Part shown: positions 1 to 8,306 of the stretch, piece after piece
Position numbering within the stretch: position 1 is the stretch's first letter
How the letters are laid out: each line of letters begins with the position of its first letter
From: Neorhizobium galegae bv. officinalis
GTDB taxonomy: Bacteria; Pseudomonadota; Alphaproteobacteria; Rhizobiales; Rhizobiaceae
Reading direction: 5' to 3'
DNA: 64,000 nt
Assembly (NCBI GenBank): GCA_000985875.1
Contig: CCRI01000007.1
Coordinates: 124,001 to 188,000, forward strand
Program-made: the position numbers and the translations under genes
Notes under the pieces: model-generated
What the model was told of the DNA's origin: nothing
Databases searched by the model: none
Seen by the model: only the letters and a program-made list of their open reading frames with translations

Positions 1-2212
1 CGACCTCTTCTACCAAGGCCGTCATCGCAGGGCTGTCGCCGGCGCGTGCGTCGTCGCAGCCCCACATCTGCACGGACGGCAGCAAATAGGAGTCGTATCC
101 GGACCGGCTGAGGCGCAGGCCGAGATCCAGACCCTTTTCCTGCCTGCCGAGATAGCCGCCGGAAAAGCCGCCCGCGCGCGACAGGGCGTCGCGGGGCATG
201 ACGCAGCATTCGAGCGAGGCCGCCGCGATGCTGGTCACCTTCATGTCGGTCACCGCTTTGAGCGGATATCCGGCGTAGCGGCCGACAACCGGTTGTTCGT
301 CATTGCCGTCGTCGATCCAACTTCCCGCCCAGCGAACCGAATGATCTTCGTACGCCAGGACGGGCGAGACTATGCTTCCTTTCATCGCCGAAGCCGCGGC
401 CACGAGCTTGCCGTACCACCCTGTCCCGTGCGGGATCAGTGAGGCGGAGAGCGACACGACCGTTTCACACGAAAGCGCCTGCGTGCCCGCCTCCAGCATG
501 TCGTAGACGTCGCCTGTCCCCTTCGTCGACACCAACCTGACCGAAAGGCGATAGAAGCGCGCGAGTTCCTTGAGGCGGGCGGCCTGCCTGCGAAACCGCT
601 CGGCAGGCATGGCTATCACGATCGGCGCGCCTCGGGTTTCCGGGTCGAGCGCGAGCAGGGCGAGCAGCGGGGAGATGTCTTCCTCGCTCTCGCCTAAGCC
701 GAGGACGATCGGCAAGCCTTTTTCTTCATCGAAGAAACCGGCATCCACGATCGTTTCGATGACCGGCACTGATCTTGCTGATGATCGTGTGAGGAACGGG
801 ACGATGTGTGTATCGACGATCGCCGGCAGCGCGCTGTTGGCGGGATCGATCGAGCCGATCTGGCGTAAAGCCGCCGAACGCGCCGCAAGGCGTGTCGGTT
901 TTGCCGGCAGAAACGCGCGGCGCGAATCCTGTAGCGTCAGTTCGAAATAAAGGGGGGCACCGGGGTCTTCACCCGATAGCTGGGCGTGGGCGACGAAGCC
1001 GTGGGCGTGCTGATCTCCCGCAAGACCCGGCACAAAGTGGGCTTGGTCGCTGAAGCTGTCCGTGACGTCGGGGCGATCGAAGCATGTCCAGTGTTGGTCG
1101 AGGCGTGTGGCAGCGGCGCGCCGGCGCAGTCTAACCGTCGCGACGTGGCCATCGGGGTCGTAAAGCCAGCCGGAGATAAGGAGATTTCCCGCATGAGCCT
1201 CGAATAGGCCGTCTATCCCCATCCGGACGAGATAGGGCAGGCTGGAGAGGGTTTCCTTGCCCTCGAAGCTGTTGGCGGCGCCCCGCAGGGACAGGAGCAC
1301 GTCCGGCGTGCCATGGGTGCGCATCAGAACCGAGCGGATATGCTCAGGGGTTTCCTGCGGATCGGCGATGCGCTTTCGAGGATGGACCGCAACATGCCTC
1401 CAACCGGCGCGCCCTCTAAAGATCAGACCTTCAATGTCGGAAGCGCAGGCAGCCTCGTCCGCCTTGACAAGGCCGACAAAACCCGCGGCTCCATCAGGAG
1501 CGTCGGGACGTGTAAAAGTGGCTATGCCGCATTCCGAAACCACCGGTGTCGCCCTTCCGATCAGGGACATCCGGCAAGGCCCGGGCGCCATGCCGCGGCT
1601 CCAGCCCTGCAGGAATGTGACGCCGTCATGGCTCTCGCCGATCAACTCAATGAAGCCATCGTTGGCTTGGGTCGTCTTTAAAAGCGCAGCTATGGCGAGA
1701 AGCCTGCGGCGGCTGAGATCACCGGTCATCAGAGCGTCCACGAGCCGGTTTATGACGGTGGCCGACTGAGATCCGGCGGACTCGAGCATAAGCGCGGCTG
1801 CTTCCTCCATTGAGGCAAGACGGGGCGCAAGGATGTAAGGCGCTCCCGTTTCCTTCTCTCCGAAGCGGATCGCGGCCATGGCAAGGTCGATGTCCCCTGC
1901 CGGAATCAGTGCCGCAAAGCCTTGGCTGGCCCGCGGTGAGGATGCGGTCAACCGCCATTCCGAGACAAATGCAGTTCGCTTGTCGGTCTGATCTTCGCCG
2001 ACGCCAACCGTCACATCACCGGCCGGCACCTGGCCGAGGCCGATAATGAGCAGGGTTGTTTCGTCGATGCGGCAGCCGATAACCCTTCCGGAGCGCATCG
2101 CCCTGCTCGCCCCCTGCTTGGCGGGCGTTGGTTTGGCGACCAGGGGGCTGGCGACCAGGGGGCTGGCGACCGGAGGATTGATAACAGTGGAGGATTGTTC
2201 CGTAACCAACAT
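1..2212 (-). CDS. GT2-like glycosyltransferase paralogue, C-terminus cut by window edge
   Basis: Reading the minus strand from the ATG complementary to 2210-2212 gives about 737 codons without a stop up to base 1, so the gene is partial at its 3' end. A purine-rich ribosome site (GGGAGGGGC) lies just upstream. The layout matches the GT2 protein at 5054-7372: a long N-terminal part, a beta-type segment with the GWLYDPDG motif, then a GT-A-like domain containing HGTGWYGKL and AGGFSGGY. At the place where the paralogue has LNSDV (its metal-binding DXD equivalent, about residue 580) this protein reads LSASL, so the aspartate is missing. It may be a non-catalytic or scaffold version. It lies last in the minus-strand polysaccharide operon, 18 bases after the preceding stop. 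The fold is inferred from the internal comparison only. Confidence 0.8.
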   Translation of the reverse strand, partial: MLVTEQSSTVINPPVASPLVASPLVAKPTPAKQGASRAMRSGRVIGCRIDETTLLIIGLGQVPAGDVTVGVGEDQTDKRTAFVSEWRLTASSPRASQGFAALIPAGDIDLAMAAIRFGEKETGAPYILAPRLASMEEAAALMLESAGSQSATVINRLVDALMTGDLSRRRLLAIAALLKTTQANDGFIELIGESHDGVTFLQGWSRGMAPGPCRMSLIGRATPVVSECGIATFTRPDAPDGAAGFVGLVKADEAACASDIEGLIFRGRAGWRHVAVHPRKRIADPQETPEHIRSVLMRTHGTPDVLLSLRGAANSFEGKETLSSLPYLVRMGIDGLFEAHAGNLLISGWLYDPDGHVATVRLRRRAAATRLDQHWTCFDRPDVTDSFSDQAHFVPGLAGDQHAHGFVAHAQLSGEDPGAPLYFELTLQDSRRAFLPAKPTRLAARSAALRQIGSIDPANSALPAIVDTHIVPFLTRSSARSVPVIETIVDAGFFDEEKGLPIVLGLGESEEDISPLLALLALDPETRGAPIVIAMPAERFRRQAARLKELARFYRLSVRLVSTKGTGDVYDMLEAGTQALSCETVVSLSASLIPHGTGWYGKLVAAASAMKGSIVSPVLAYEDHSVRWAGSWIDDGNDEQPVVGRYAGYPLKAVTDMKVTSIAAASLECCVMPRDALSRAGGFSGGYLGRQEKGLDLGLRLSRSGYDSYLLPSVQMWGCDDARAGDSPAMTALVEEV
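2136..2165. repeat. 15-bp tandem duplication inside the GT2-like gene
   Basis: The unit GCGACCAGGGGGCTG occurs twice in perfect tandem, followed by five more bases of a third copy. It encodes the duplicated pentapeptide VASPL near residues 16-25 of the minus-strand protein, in a Pro/Ala-rich N-terminal leader, and keeps the frame. Confidence 0.9.
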
Positions 2213-2230
2213 GCCTTGCCCCTCCCTCGG

Positions 2231-2962
2231 TCAGATCTTGACAATCAGCGTAAGGCCGGCGCCTGCGGCAAATCCGACGAGAACGAACAGCAGCAAGAGC
2301 ATGGGTTTGAATTCGGCGTTCGCCCGCTTCTTCAATGTATTCAGGTTCTTCTCCATCCCCGCCACGACCCCGTCCAGCCGCATCAGGTGGACATCGAGGT
2401 CGTTCAGTCGTTGGCTGACCTCCACCTTGAGGTTTTCGACGGCGTTGCCGATTTCAGTCAGGTCGGTGGTTTCGGTCTTGTCGGCATCGATTTCCGGTGC
2501 GCGCTGCAGGGAGCGCTGCGAGACCTGCAACTGCCGCTGCGACGCCATCAGCACATCAAGCTTGTCGAGCACTTTTGCCAGCGGCGCGGCGATCAGGGCT
2601 TCGGCCGCCTGTTCGTTCGGCTGCGGAACACGCAGAGCCTGTTCGGAACCGCTTCCATTGCGCGCCATGACGACGATATCGTTGGCGCGCGAATGGACAG
2701 GGTCGGGCAGCGTTATTTCGAATGCGTGTTTGCCGTCGCCGATACCGTTGCGCCGCAGGTCGGGACGATTGCGATCGGCAACGGCCTCGGCAATTAGCTT
2801 GCCATCGAGAAGGACACGGATGGTCAGCCGTTGATCCGGCGCCATCGGGTCGAATGCCCAGCCGAAAATCCTGCCCATGTCGACGGCGTCCACCCGGCCG
2901 TTCATCGGCTTGACGTTATCCTGTTCGGATGCGGCATCCGGTCGTTCGGCGGGACTGGTCAT
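2231..2962 (-). CDS. Membrane-anchored coiled-coil protein with GWAFD-type beta domain
   Basis: 243 residues from the ATG at 2962, chosen because it overlaps the upstream stop as ATGA; a 13-residue longer start is possible. Residues about 20-90 form a domain with GRVDAVD, IFGWAFDP, an R-x-DL pair and GDGKHAFE, a pattern known to me from non-catalytic parts of rhizobial glycosyltransferases. Residues about 120-215 are heptad-like and predicted coiled coil (KVLDKLDVL, VENLKVEVSQRLNDLD). A single C-terminal membrane helix (MLLLLFVLVGFAAGAG) follows and ends in a two-residue basic tail. It sits between a GT4 and a GT2-like gene, so I infer a structural partner or chain-length/assembly factor for the polysaccharide machinery. 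No enzyme motif is seen. Confidence 0.75.
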   Translation of the reverse strand: MTSPAERPDAASEQDNVKPMNGRVDAVDMGRIFGWAFDPMAPDQRLTIRVLLDGKLIAEAVADRNRPDLRRNGIGDGKHAFEITLPDPVHSRANDIVVMARNGSGSEQALRVPQPNEQAAEALIAAPLAKVLDKLDVLMASQRQLQVSQRSLQRAPEIDADKTETTDLTEIGNAVENLKVEVSQRLNDLDVHLMRLDGVVAGMEKNLNTLKKRANAEFKPMLLLLFVLVGFAAGAGLTLIVKI

Positions 2963-4221
2963 ACGCTCTCCAATGCCTGAACCCGTGCCGTCTCCATCCA
3001 CTTGAGATAGCGGCGGGCGGTCGTTTCGATGTCGTCGGGCTTGCGGGCGTTTTGCGCAAAAAGGTGCAGCATTTTCGGGTCTTCCACGATGTCGCGCATC
3101 GCCGCGGCGAGCGCCCGGGCATCGTTGGGTGGGACGGTCAGGCCGTTGACGCCATGCTCGACCATTTCAGCCATTCCGCCGATATTGCTGGCGATGACCG
3201 GGCGGCCCTGCGCCTGAGCCTCCTGAATGACCAGCGGTGCGTTCTCCCACCAGACGGAGGGAACGATGGTGCAATCGACCGCGGCCACCAGGTCGCCGAT
3301 ATCCTCGCGCCGATAGGGGCCTCGGGCCTGCACGGATCCTGATGTCTCGGCAAAGCGCCTGTTGATCTCCTCGACGAAGGTCTCGCTCTGGAAGGGCGCG
3401 CCGCCATGGACGCGAAGTTCGAAATCCAGGCCGTCGGCGAGAAGCTGACGCGCCGCCTCGAGCAAGACGGTCACCCCTTTCCAGGGGTTGAGATTGCCGA
3501 AATATCCGAAAACCGGCTTGCCGCCCTGGAGCAGATCTCTTCGCCCGCCGGTCTTGCGGGCGGGGATGCCATTGGGAATGACGCTGATCGAATCTTCGTC
3601 CAGTCCCCATTGCACGTAGCGATCCCGCAAGAAGGCGCTTGGCGAGACGAAGTGGTCAACCGTGCTCAACAGCGCCTTCAGGTGGCGTTCGCGCAACGCA
3701 AAGCGATCAAGCGGAATGTCCTTGAAGCAGGCATGGCAGCGGTCCGGGCTGGACTGGTGGCAAAGCTCCTTGCTGCCGGTGCGCACCATCAGGCCGTCAT
3801 GATGGCAGATGGGGTAGTAGTCGTGGAGTGTCATGACGATCTGGCAATCGGGCAGGGTGCGGCGGACGATGTGGGGGAATTCGGCGCCAAGCAGCAGCAG
3901 GTGATGGAGGTGGACCACATCCGGCCGGAAATCGCGCAGCAGTTCGGCTATGTCAGGCACGACGCCATAGAGGTCGATCTGGCTCATGAAGAAGCGGTCG
4001 AAATGTCCCGACCACAGCAGGATTTCGTCTCCCGCCGAGCCGATGCTCTGGAAGCTCGTGCCTGGTCTTGCTTCGCGATGAATCTGGTTTGTGGCACCGA
4101 GAAAAAGAGCTTCATGGCCCTCGCGCTGATAGGCGCGAAACAGATCATGAGCGAATATCTCGGTTCCGCCCGGATGAAGCGACGGATGGTTGTGGGCAGC
4201 GACCAGAATGCGCTTGCTCAT
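2959..4221 (-). CDS. GT4-family glycosyltransferase
   Basis: 420 residues from the ATG at 4221, which overlaps the stop of the methyltransferase gene as ATGA; the 60-codon upstream extension looks non-coding. The N-terminal Rossmann domain has the PGGTE loop near residue 18 and VVHLHH near residue 105. The C-terminal domain has GYFGNLNPWKG, then the nucleotide-sugar motif E-x7-E in ENAPLVIQEAQ followed by GRPVIAS and GVNGLTV. This is the classic GT-B retaining transferase layout, cytoplasmic or peripherally membrane bound. Donor and acceptor cannot be read from sequence. Its position in a translationally coupled operon with GT2 and methyltransferase genes supports a role in building one surface glycan. 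Confidence 0.92.
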   Translation of the reverse strand: MSKRILVAAHNHPSLHPGGTEIFAHDLFRAYQREGHEALFLGATNQIHREARPGTSFQSIGSAGDEILLWSGHFDRFFMSQIDLYGVVPDIAELLRDFRPDVVHLHHLLLLGAEFPHIVRRTLPDCQIVMTLHDYYPICHHDGLMVRTGSKELCHQSSPDRCHACFKDIPLDRFALRERHLKALLSTVDHFVSPSAFLRDRYVQWGLDEDSISVIPNGIPARKTGGRRDLLQGGKPVFGYFGNLNPWKGVTVLLEAARQLLADGLDFELRVHGGAPFQSETFVEEINRRFAETSGSVQARGPYRREDIGDLVAAVDCTIVPSVWWENAPLVIQEAQAQGRPVIASNIGGMAEMVEHGVNGLTVPPNDARALAAAMRDIVEDPKMLHLFAQNARKPDDIETTARRYLKWMETARVQALESV

Positions 4222-5057
4222 CGGCCATTTCCCCGACGCTTCGCCACAATGAAATCCTGATGGTGGGCCGCCTTGGTACCGCGCCAATGGCCAAGCGATT
4301 TCAAGGCGATGGAGAGGCCGGCCCGTTCGAGCGCCTTGTCGAGAAAGCCGTCTTCGAAGCCGACCGCCGCAAGTGGCGCCTGGTTGGGTACGAACCAGCA
4401 CGGGCTTTCGCCATAACGGCGAAACGCAAGGCGCGGATCACGCCGCCCTTGCTCGTTTGCCGCCGCGATCCTGTCGACCACGAAGGCCGTCATGAACAGG
4501 CGTCCGCCGGGTGACAGGACCCTGCGAACCTCGGCGAGGTAGACGAGGACTTCCGCGGGGGGCAGGTGCGTGACCACCGACGTCATGATGATGAAGTCGA
4601 AATGGTGATCCGGAAAGGGAAGCCTCAGGACCTTGCCGCTGACCTTGCCGTTCGGATTGTAGAGTTCGTGGGCGATATCCAGTCGCTGGAAGGCGAAATT
4701 GGGATAGGCGGGCGTGATCGTTCGCTGGCACCAGTCGATGCCGCCCTCGACAGGATCGATGCCATCGTAGCGGCTCGTCTGCGGATCGAGATACTGGGTG
4801 AGCGGCACGGCCATCCGACCGATACCGCAGCCGATGTCCAGTACGCGGGCCTCTTCGCGCAGACCGCCGATACGGATGAAGTGTCCGAGAAATTCCGCGC
4901 CTATCGTACGAAAATCACCGTCACCGACGAACACATTGGTGGGTTCCGGCTGCGGCAGAAAACGGTTGCCCCGAACGGCTTCGAGCAGCCAGCGAACACG
5001 GTCCTCATCAACCAGCCGAACCGACTTGGGAGGGTGCACGAGTGCTGCCTGTGTCAC
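4218..5057 (-). CDS. Class I SAM-dependent methyltransferase
   Basis: 279 residues starting at a GTG that overlaps the upstream TGA as GTGA, with GAAAGGA about eight bases upstream; a longer ATG start at 5174 would lie deep inside the upstream gene. Motif I is VLDIGCGIGRM near residue 73, with the acidic motif II region near DGIDPV. DFIIMTSVVTHLP and LSPGGRLFMTAF match motifs IV and VI. The C-terminal third is less typical. The methyl acceptor is likely a sugar of the glycan made by the neighbouring transferases; O-methylated sugars are known from rhizobial polysaccharides. That assignment is inference from operon context. Confidence 0.88.
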   Translation of the reverse strand: MTQAALVHPPKSVRLVDEDRVRWLLEAVRGNRFLPQPEPTNVFVGDGDFRTIGAEFLGHFIRIGGLREEARVLDIGCGIGRMAVPLTQYLDPQTSRYDGIDPVEGGIDWCQRTITPAYPNFAFQRLDIAHELYNPNGKVSGKVLRLPFPDHHFDFIIMTSVVTHLPPAEVLVYLAEVRRVLSPGGRLFMTAFVVDRIAAANEQGRRDPRLAFRRYGESPCWFVPNQAPLAAVGFEDGFLDKALERAGLSIALKSLGHWRGTKAAHHQDFIVAKRRGNGR

Positions 5058-7372
5058 GCTGCGTTCCTTTCCCGGTCTCTGCCGTCCGTGGCGGCGGGGC
5101 GATCCTGGTCTCTGCCGAATTGGTTTGCCATCAAGTCGGTAATGTCGTCTTCCCAGCGCTGCGTGTGCAGCCATGAATTGTATTGGCTGGCAACGCCGCG
5201 CATATAATCCTGGCTACGGCGGATCGAGCGGCGCTCGAAATGATACAGGCAGGCGGCCGGCTCATAGGCGATCTGGAGCCCGAGGCGGCGGATCTTGAGG
5301 CAGAGATCACTGTCCTCGTAGTCGCCGATCACGTAGTCCTCGGTGAAGCCGCCGACACGCTCGTAGACGACCCTGCGGCTCACGAGGCAGGCGCCGGTGA
5401 CGCCGGGAACTTCGCGGGCTTGTTGGGCGGGAGCATAGTCGCCGGGCATGCCCTTGTTGAAATGGTGGTTCAACCAGACCCCGCGCTGGTCGCGGCCAAA
5501 ATACAGGCCGGCATGCTGCAGCGATCCGTCTTCGAAGAGCAGTTTCGGGCCGATGGCGCCAAGCCTGCTATTTTCCAGCAACGGCTGCGACAGGAGCTGA
5601 AGCCAACCTGGGCCCCTTGGCACGACATCCGAATTGAGCATGACCAGAATGGCGCCTCGGGCAAAACGTGCGCCGGCATTGCAGGCCCGTGCGTAGCCGC
5701 TGTTGCGGTTCATGACGACCAGCTTCATCGGCAGCCCGTGCAGGAGGTGCAGGCCGCCCAGCATATGCTCCGTCTCATCCTGGATTTCCGGTGAATCGAG
5801 GACGAAGATGATCTCGGCATTGGCGACGAGCCACGGATCGGTGGCCATTCCCGACAGCTGGAAGCGCAGGAAATCGAGAACCTTATAGAGGGGGATGACA
5901 ATTGAAACGAGGGGTGGGGTTTCGGGCAGGCTGTAGTCCTTGGTGAAATCCACCTCTATGGTCTTGCCCAATCGCCGTTCTATGTCCTGCAGGGCGGGCG
6001 CGAGGATCGTGCGGAAGGCGCTGTCGACCGCATGCTGCGGCGGCACGGCGCGCAGGACATGGTTTCGCTGCGTTGCGGGCTCGAAAGGCTGCGGCTTCGG
6101 TATCAGCGGCCTGACGGCTCCCGAGGCAAGGCGCAACTGAAATCTCGGCTGCAGGAGCGGGCCGGGGGATTCCGTCAGCGGTATCCAGGCAACGAAGCCG
6201 GTTACATCGGTCTTGCTCTTCTCGTCCTTGCCTTCCGCCCATGCCGGGAATTTATAGCTGTTTGCGTCAAGCGGCACGGCCGTGCCGTCCTCCTTGACGT
6301 AGTCGATGCCGGCGAAGGCGGATGATGGCGCATGAAACCAGCCGCCTGCCAGAAGGCCGTCGTCGAGCGTCAGGGCGAGATCGACCTCTCCGGATGGATG
6401 CATCGACGACTTGGCTATCCGGGTTGCAGGCAACGGGGCGTTGACCTGAAGGTCGATCGCCGTCGCGGCACTGCCTTCCGGCAAGGTGGCGAGGCAACGG
6501 ACGATCATTTCGCGCAGTTCCACCGCCTCACGGTTTTTGCTCCACCAGTTCTGAAGGCTGGGATGGCGAGGTTTGTCCTCGGCAAGCTGGCGGATTGCGG
6601 CACCGTTCTTGCTCAGGAGGACGATCAGAAACGGAGGAGAGGGAAAAGGCGCCTCTGCGATGAAATGGCAGGGTTGCAGGCCGCTCTTTGCTTTGCGCCC
6701 GAGGACAGGCCTTGCGGCCATGCGTGCGATCGATATCGCGCCGATCGCATAGATCGCTATAATGTCGCCGAGGTCAGGGTTGATCGCCGTCTCGATCAGA
6801 TGGCGGCCCTGGGCAACTTGGCAGACGACGCTGGCCGCCTGCGGTTCGGGCACGAGCGCATGAAGAGCGTCTTCAACGATCATGTGGAATAGATGGTCGC
6901 CGGTGATGCGGAAGGCGCTTCGCCAGACCGTCAGCAGGTTGTTGACGAACTTGATGCGGGAACCCGGTGCAAGATCCGCAAACAGCGCTTCCACGTCGAG
7001 AGGTGCGAGCAGGCGTGCCGGCTGCATGACGACGGTTTCGACGATACCACCCTGTTCCGTGCAGATCTCGACATTCACCGGCTGTTGTTCCGGTCGCATT
7101 GCCCAGAACATGCGGTGTCTTCCGTGGCCGAGTGAAAGCATCATGCTGACCAGCGGTACGGGCGACCGTTCCAGCGACAACAGGTACTTGGTGGTTGCGG
7201 GAAGTGGCGGGGGGAGATCCCAGACCAGGATTGCCAAATCCGCGCCGAGCCGAAAGGTTTTTGCGTTTCTGAAAACGCCAGTGCCGTCTATCGCTTCGTC
7301 GAACGTCACATGCTGCCCCTCTGAATCGGAGTTGCGCGCCCCGCGGGAGGAGGCAGGACGCGCAGAAATCAT
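5054..7372 (-). CDS. Large GT2-family glycosyltransferase with N-terminal accessory region
   Basis: 772 residues. The first 480 are unlike standard GT2 enzymes and include a GGWFHAP segment that lines up with GWLYDPDG of the paralogue at 1-2212. The GT-A domain starts near residue 486 (PPLVSIVIPLYK), with NRNSGYARACN, LNSDV near residue 580 as the metal site, GVTGACLVSR and GDYEDSDLC with the likely catalytic acidic pair. The ATG at 7372 lies two bases after the RTX stop and has a weak ribosome site; the GTG at 7309 is preceded by AGAGGGGC and may be the true start. Being directly downstream of the RTX gene, it is probably co-transcribed with it. Confidence 0.88.
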   Translation of the reverse strand: MISARPASSRGARNSDSEGQHVTFDEAIDGTGVFRNAKTFRLGADLAILVWDLPPPLPATTKYLLSLERSPVPLVSMMLSLGHGRHRMFWAMRPEQQPVNVEICTEQGGIVETVVMQPARLLAPLDVEALFADLAPGSRIKFVNNLLTVWRSAFRITGDHLFHMIVEDALHALVPEPQAASVVCQVAQGRHLIETAINPDLGDIIAIYAIGAISIARMAARPVLGRKAKSGLQPCHFIAEAPFPSPPFLIVLLSKNGAAIRQLAEDKPRHPSLQNWWSKNREAVELREMIVRCLATLPEGSAATAIDLQVNAPLPATRIAKSSMHPSGEVDLALTLDDGLLAGGWFHAPSSAFAGIDYVKEDGTAVPLDANSYKFPAWAEGKDEKSKTDVTGFVAWIPLTESPGPLLQPRFQLRLASGAVRPLIPKPQPFEPATQRNHVLRAVPPQHAVDSAFRTILAPALQDIERRLGKTIEVDFTKDYSLPETPPLVSIVIPLYKVLDFLRFQLSGMATDPWLVANAEIIFVLDSPEIQDETEHMLGGLHLLHGLPMKLVVMNRNSGYARACNAGARFARGAILVMLNSDVVPRGPGWLQLLSQPLLENSRLGAIGPKLLFEDGSLQHAGLYFGRDQRGVWLNHHFNKGMPGDYAPAQQAREVPGVTGACLVSRRVVYERVGGFTEDYVIGDYEDSDLCLKIRRLGLQIAYEPAACLYHFERRSIRRSQDYMRGVASQYNSWLHTQRWEDDITDLMANQFGRDQDRPAATDGRDRERNAA

Positions 7373-7374
7373 GC

Positions 7375-8034
7375 TCAGTGAACCGTGAAATAGTTCTCGG
7401 GATTGGCATGAATGTCGTCAGCGTCGACATTGACCAATGTGAGCGTATCGCCATGGCCGAGATCGACGACGACATTGCCGCCGACCTGCGTGATGCGCGA
7501 GGCCAGATCGTCCGGCGAAGTCACGTCGAGGCCGTTGATGCCCTTCGATATCTGCAGGATATCCTCGCCAGCGGTGAAATCGAGAATGACGTCATTGCCG
7601 CCGCCGCCGCCGAAGACGAAGACGTCATTGCCAGCACCGCCGGCCAGGAGGTCATTGCCAGCGCCGCCGTCAATGACGTCGTTGCCGCCGCCGCCGTAGA
7701 GGATGTCAGCACCCTTGCCGCCGGACAGAAGGTCATTGCCATGCCCGCCGAGCAAGGTGTCATTGCCCTTGTCGCCGTAAAGAAGATCATCACCCCAGCC
7801 GCCGACAAGGTTGTCGTCGCCAGCTTCACCGTTCAACAAGTCGCTACCCTCGCCGCCGAACAGGGAATCATGTCCCTTTCCGCCGAACAGGATGTCGTCA
7901 CCCTCACCACCGAACACCATGTCGTGCCCGTTGCCGCCGCTTACGAAATCATCGCCCGCATGGGCGCGGATGAAGTCGTTGAAGCGGGAACCGAACAGGG
8001 CATCGTCGTATGCTCCGCCTTCCAATGTGGCCAT
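7375..8034 (-). CDS. Small RTX (calcium-binding nonapeptide repeat) secreted protein
   Basis: 219 residues from the ATG at 8034, preceded by GAGGAGAGG; a 34-codon longer frame lacks a ribosome site. Residues about 25-150 are some 14 consecutive GGxGxDxLx repeats, the calcium-binding beta-roll of RTX proteins. The remaining 65 residues resemble the usual type I secretion tail: a FTAGEDILQ segment, then an amphipathic end closing in NYFTVH. There is no signal peptide and no enzymatic domain, so it is nearly all beta roll. The type I secretion genes lie immediately upstream on the same strand, making it the likely substrate. A role as an extracellular calcium-dependent matrix or polysaccharide-binding protein is inference. 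Confidence 0.93.
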   Translation of the reverse strand: MATLEGGAYDDALFGSRFNDFIRAHAGDDFVSGGNGHDMVFGGEGDDILFGGKGHDSLFGGEGSDLLNGEAGDDNLVGGWGDDLLYGDKGNDTLLGGHGNDLLSGGKGADILYGGGGNDVIDGGAGNDLLAGGAGNDVFVFGGGGGNDVILDFTAGEDILQISKGINGLDVTSPDDLASRITQVGGNVVVDLGHGDTLTLVNVDADDIHANPENYFTVH

Positions 8035-8159
8035 CTGCCTCTCCTCTTCAGGTTTGTATGAGTGCGTTGTCGGCGCAGGGTGCGACGATTTCGCGCTTGA
8101 AATGTGCACTGCAAAAAACGGAAGCGCAAGCATCACCAGAGGCTAAAATGTCAGAAGTT

Positions 8160-8175
8160 GGGAAATATATTTCCC
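8160..8175. promoter_or_regulatory. Perfect 16-bp palindrome upstream of RTX gene
   Basis: GGGAAATATATTTCCC is its own reverse complement. It lies in AT-rich non-coding DNA about 125 bases before the RTX start. It is a candidate operator; the cognate factor is unknown. Confidence 0.5.
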
Positions 8176-8240
8176 ATATTGAATACTAATGGCACATTGC
8201 TTCGATAATCGTCCGCATTACAGATTAAAATTTCTGCATT

Positions 8241-8268
8241 TTACTTCGAAACAAATTCAATATTTGAA
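8241..8268. promoter_or_regulatory. Candidate MarR-type operator, RTX promoter copy
   Basis: TTACTTC at 8241 is followed by the inverted repeat TTCAA-TAT-TTGAA at 8256-8268. The same elements occur in the regulator/secretion promoter (11639-11657) and before the gene at 13727. This copy is the most divergent of the three. The rest of the 272-base gap 8035-8306 shows no gene. Confidence 0.45.
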
Positions 8269-8306
8269 ATATTTGCTGCTATGCGGCATTTCCTGCGGCC
8301 CGGATA

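Noticed and set aside
570..1769. Plus-strand frames of 126, 170 and 122 codons in the first 2 kb
   Set aside because: They lie opposite one continuous 737-codon minus-strand frame that matches the GT2 paralogue, so they are shadows.
7545..7975. Periodic 27-bp repetition that could be taken for a CRISPR or satellite array
   Set aside because: The period is three times nine bases and encodes RTX nonapeptides in one long frame; there are no conserved repeat/spacer boundaries.
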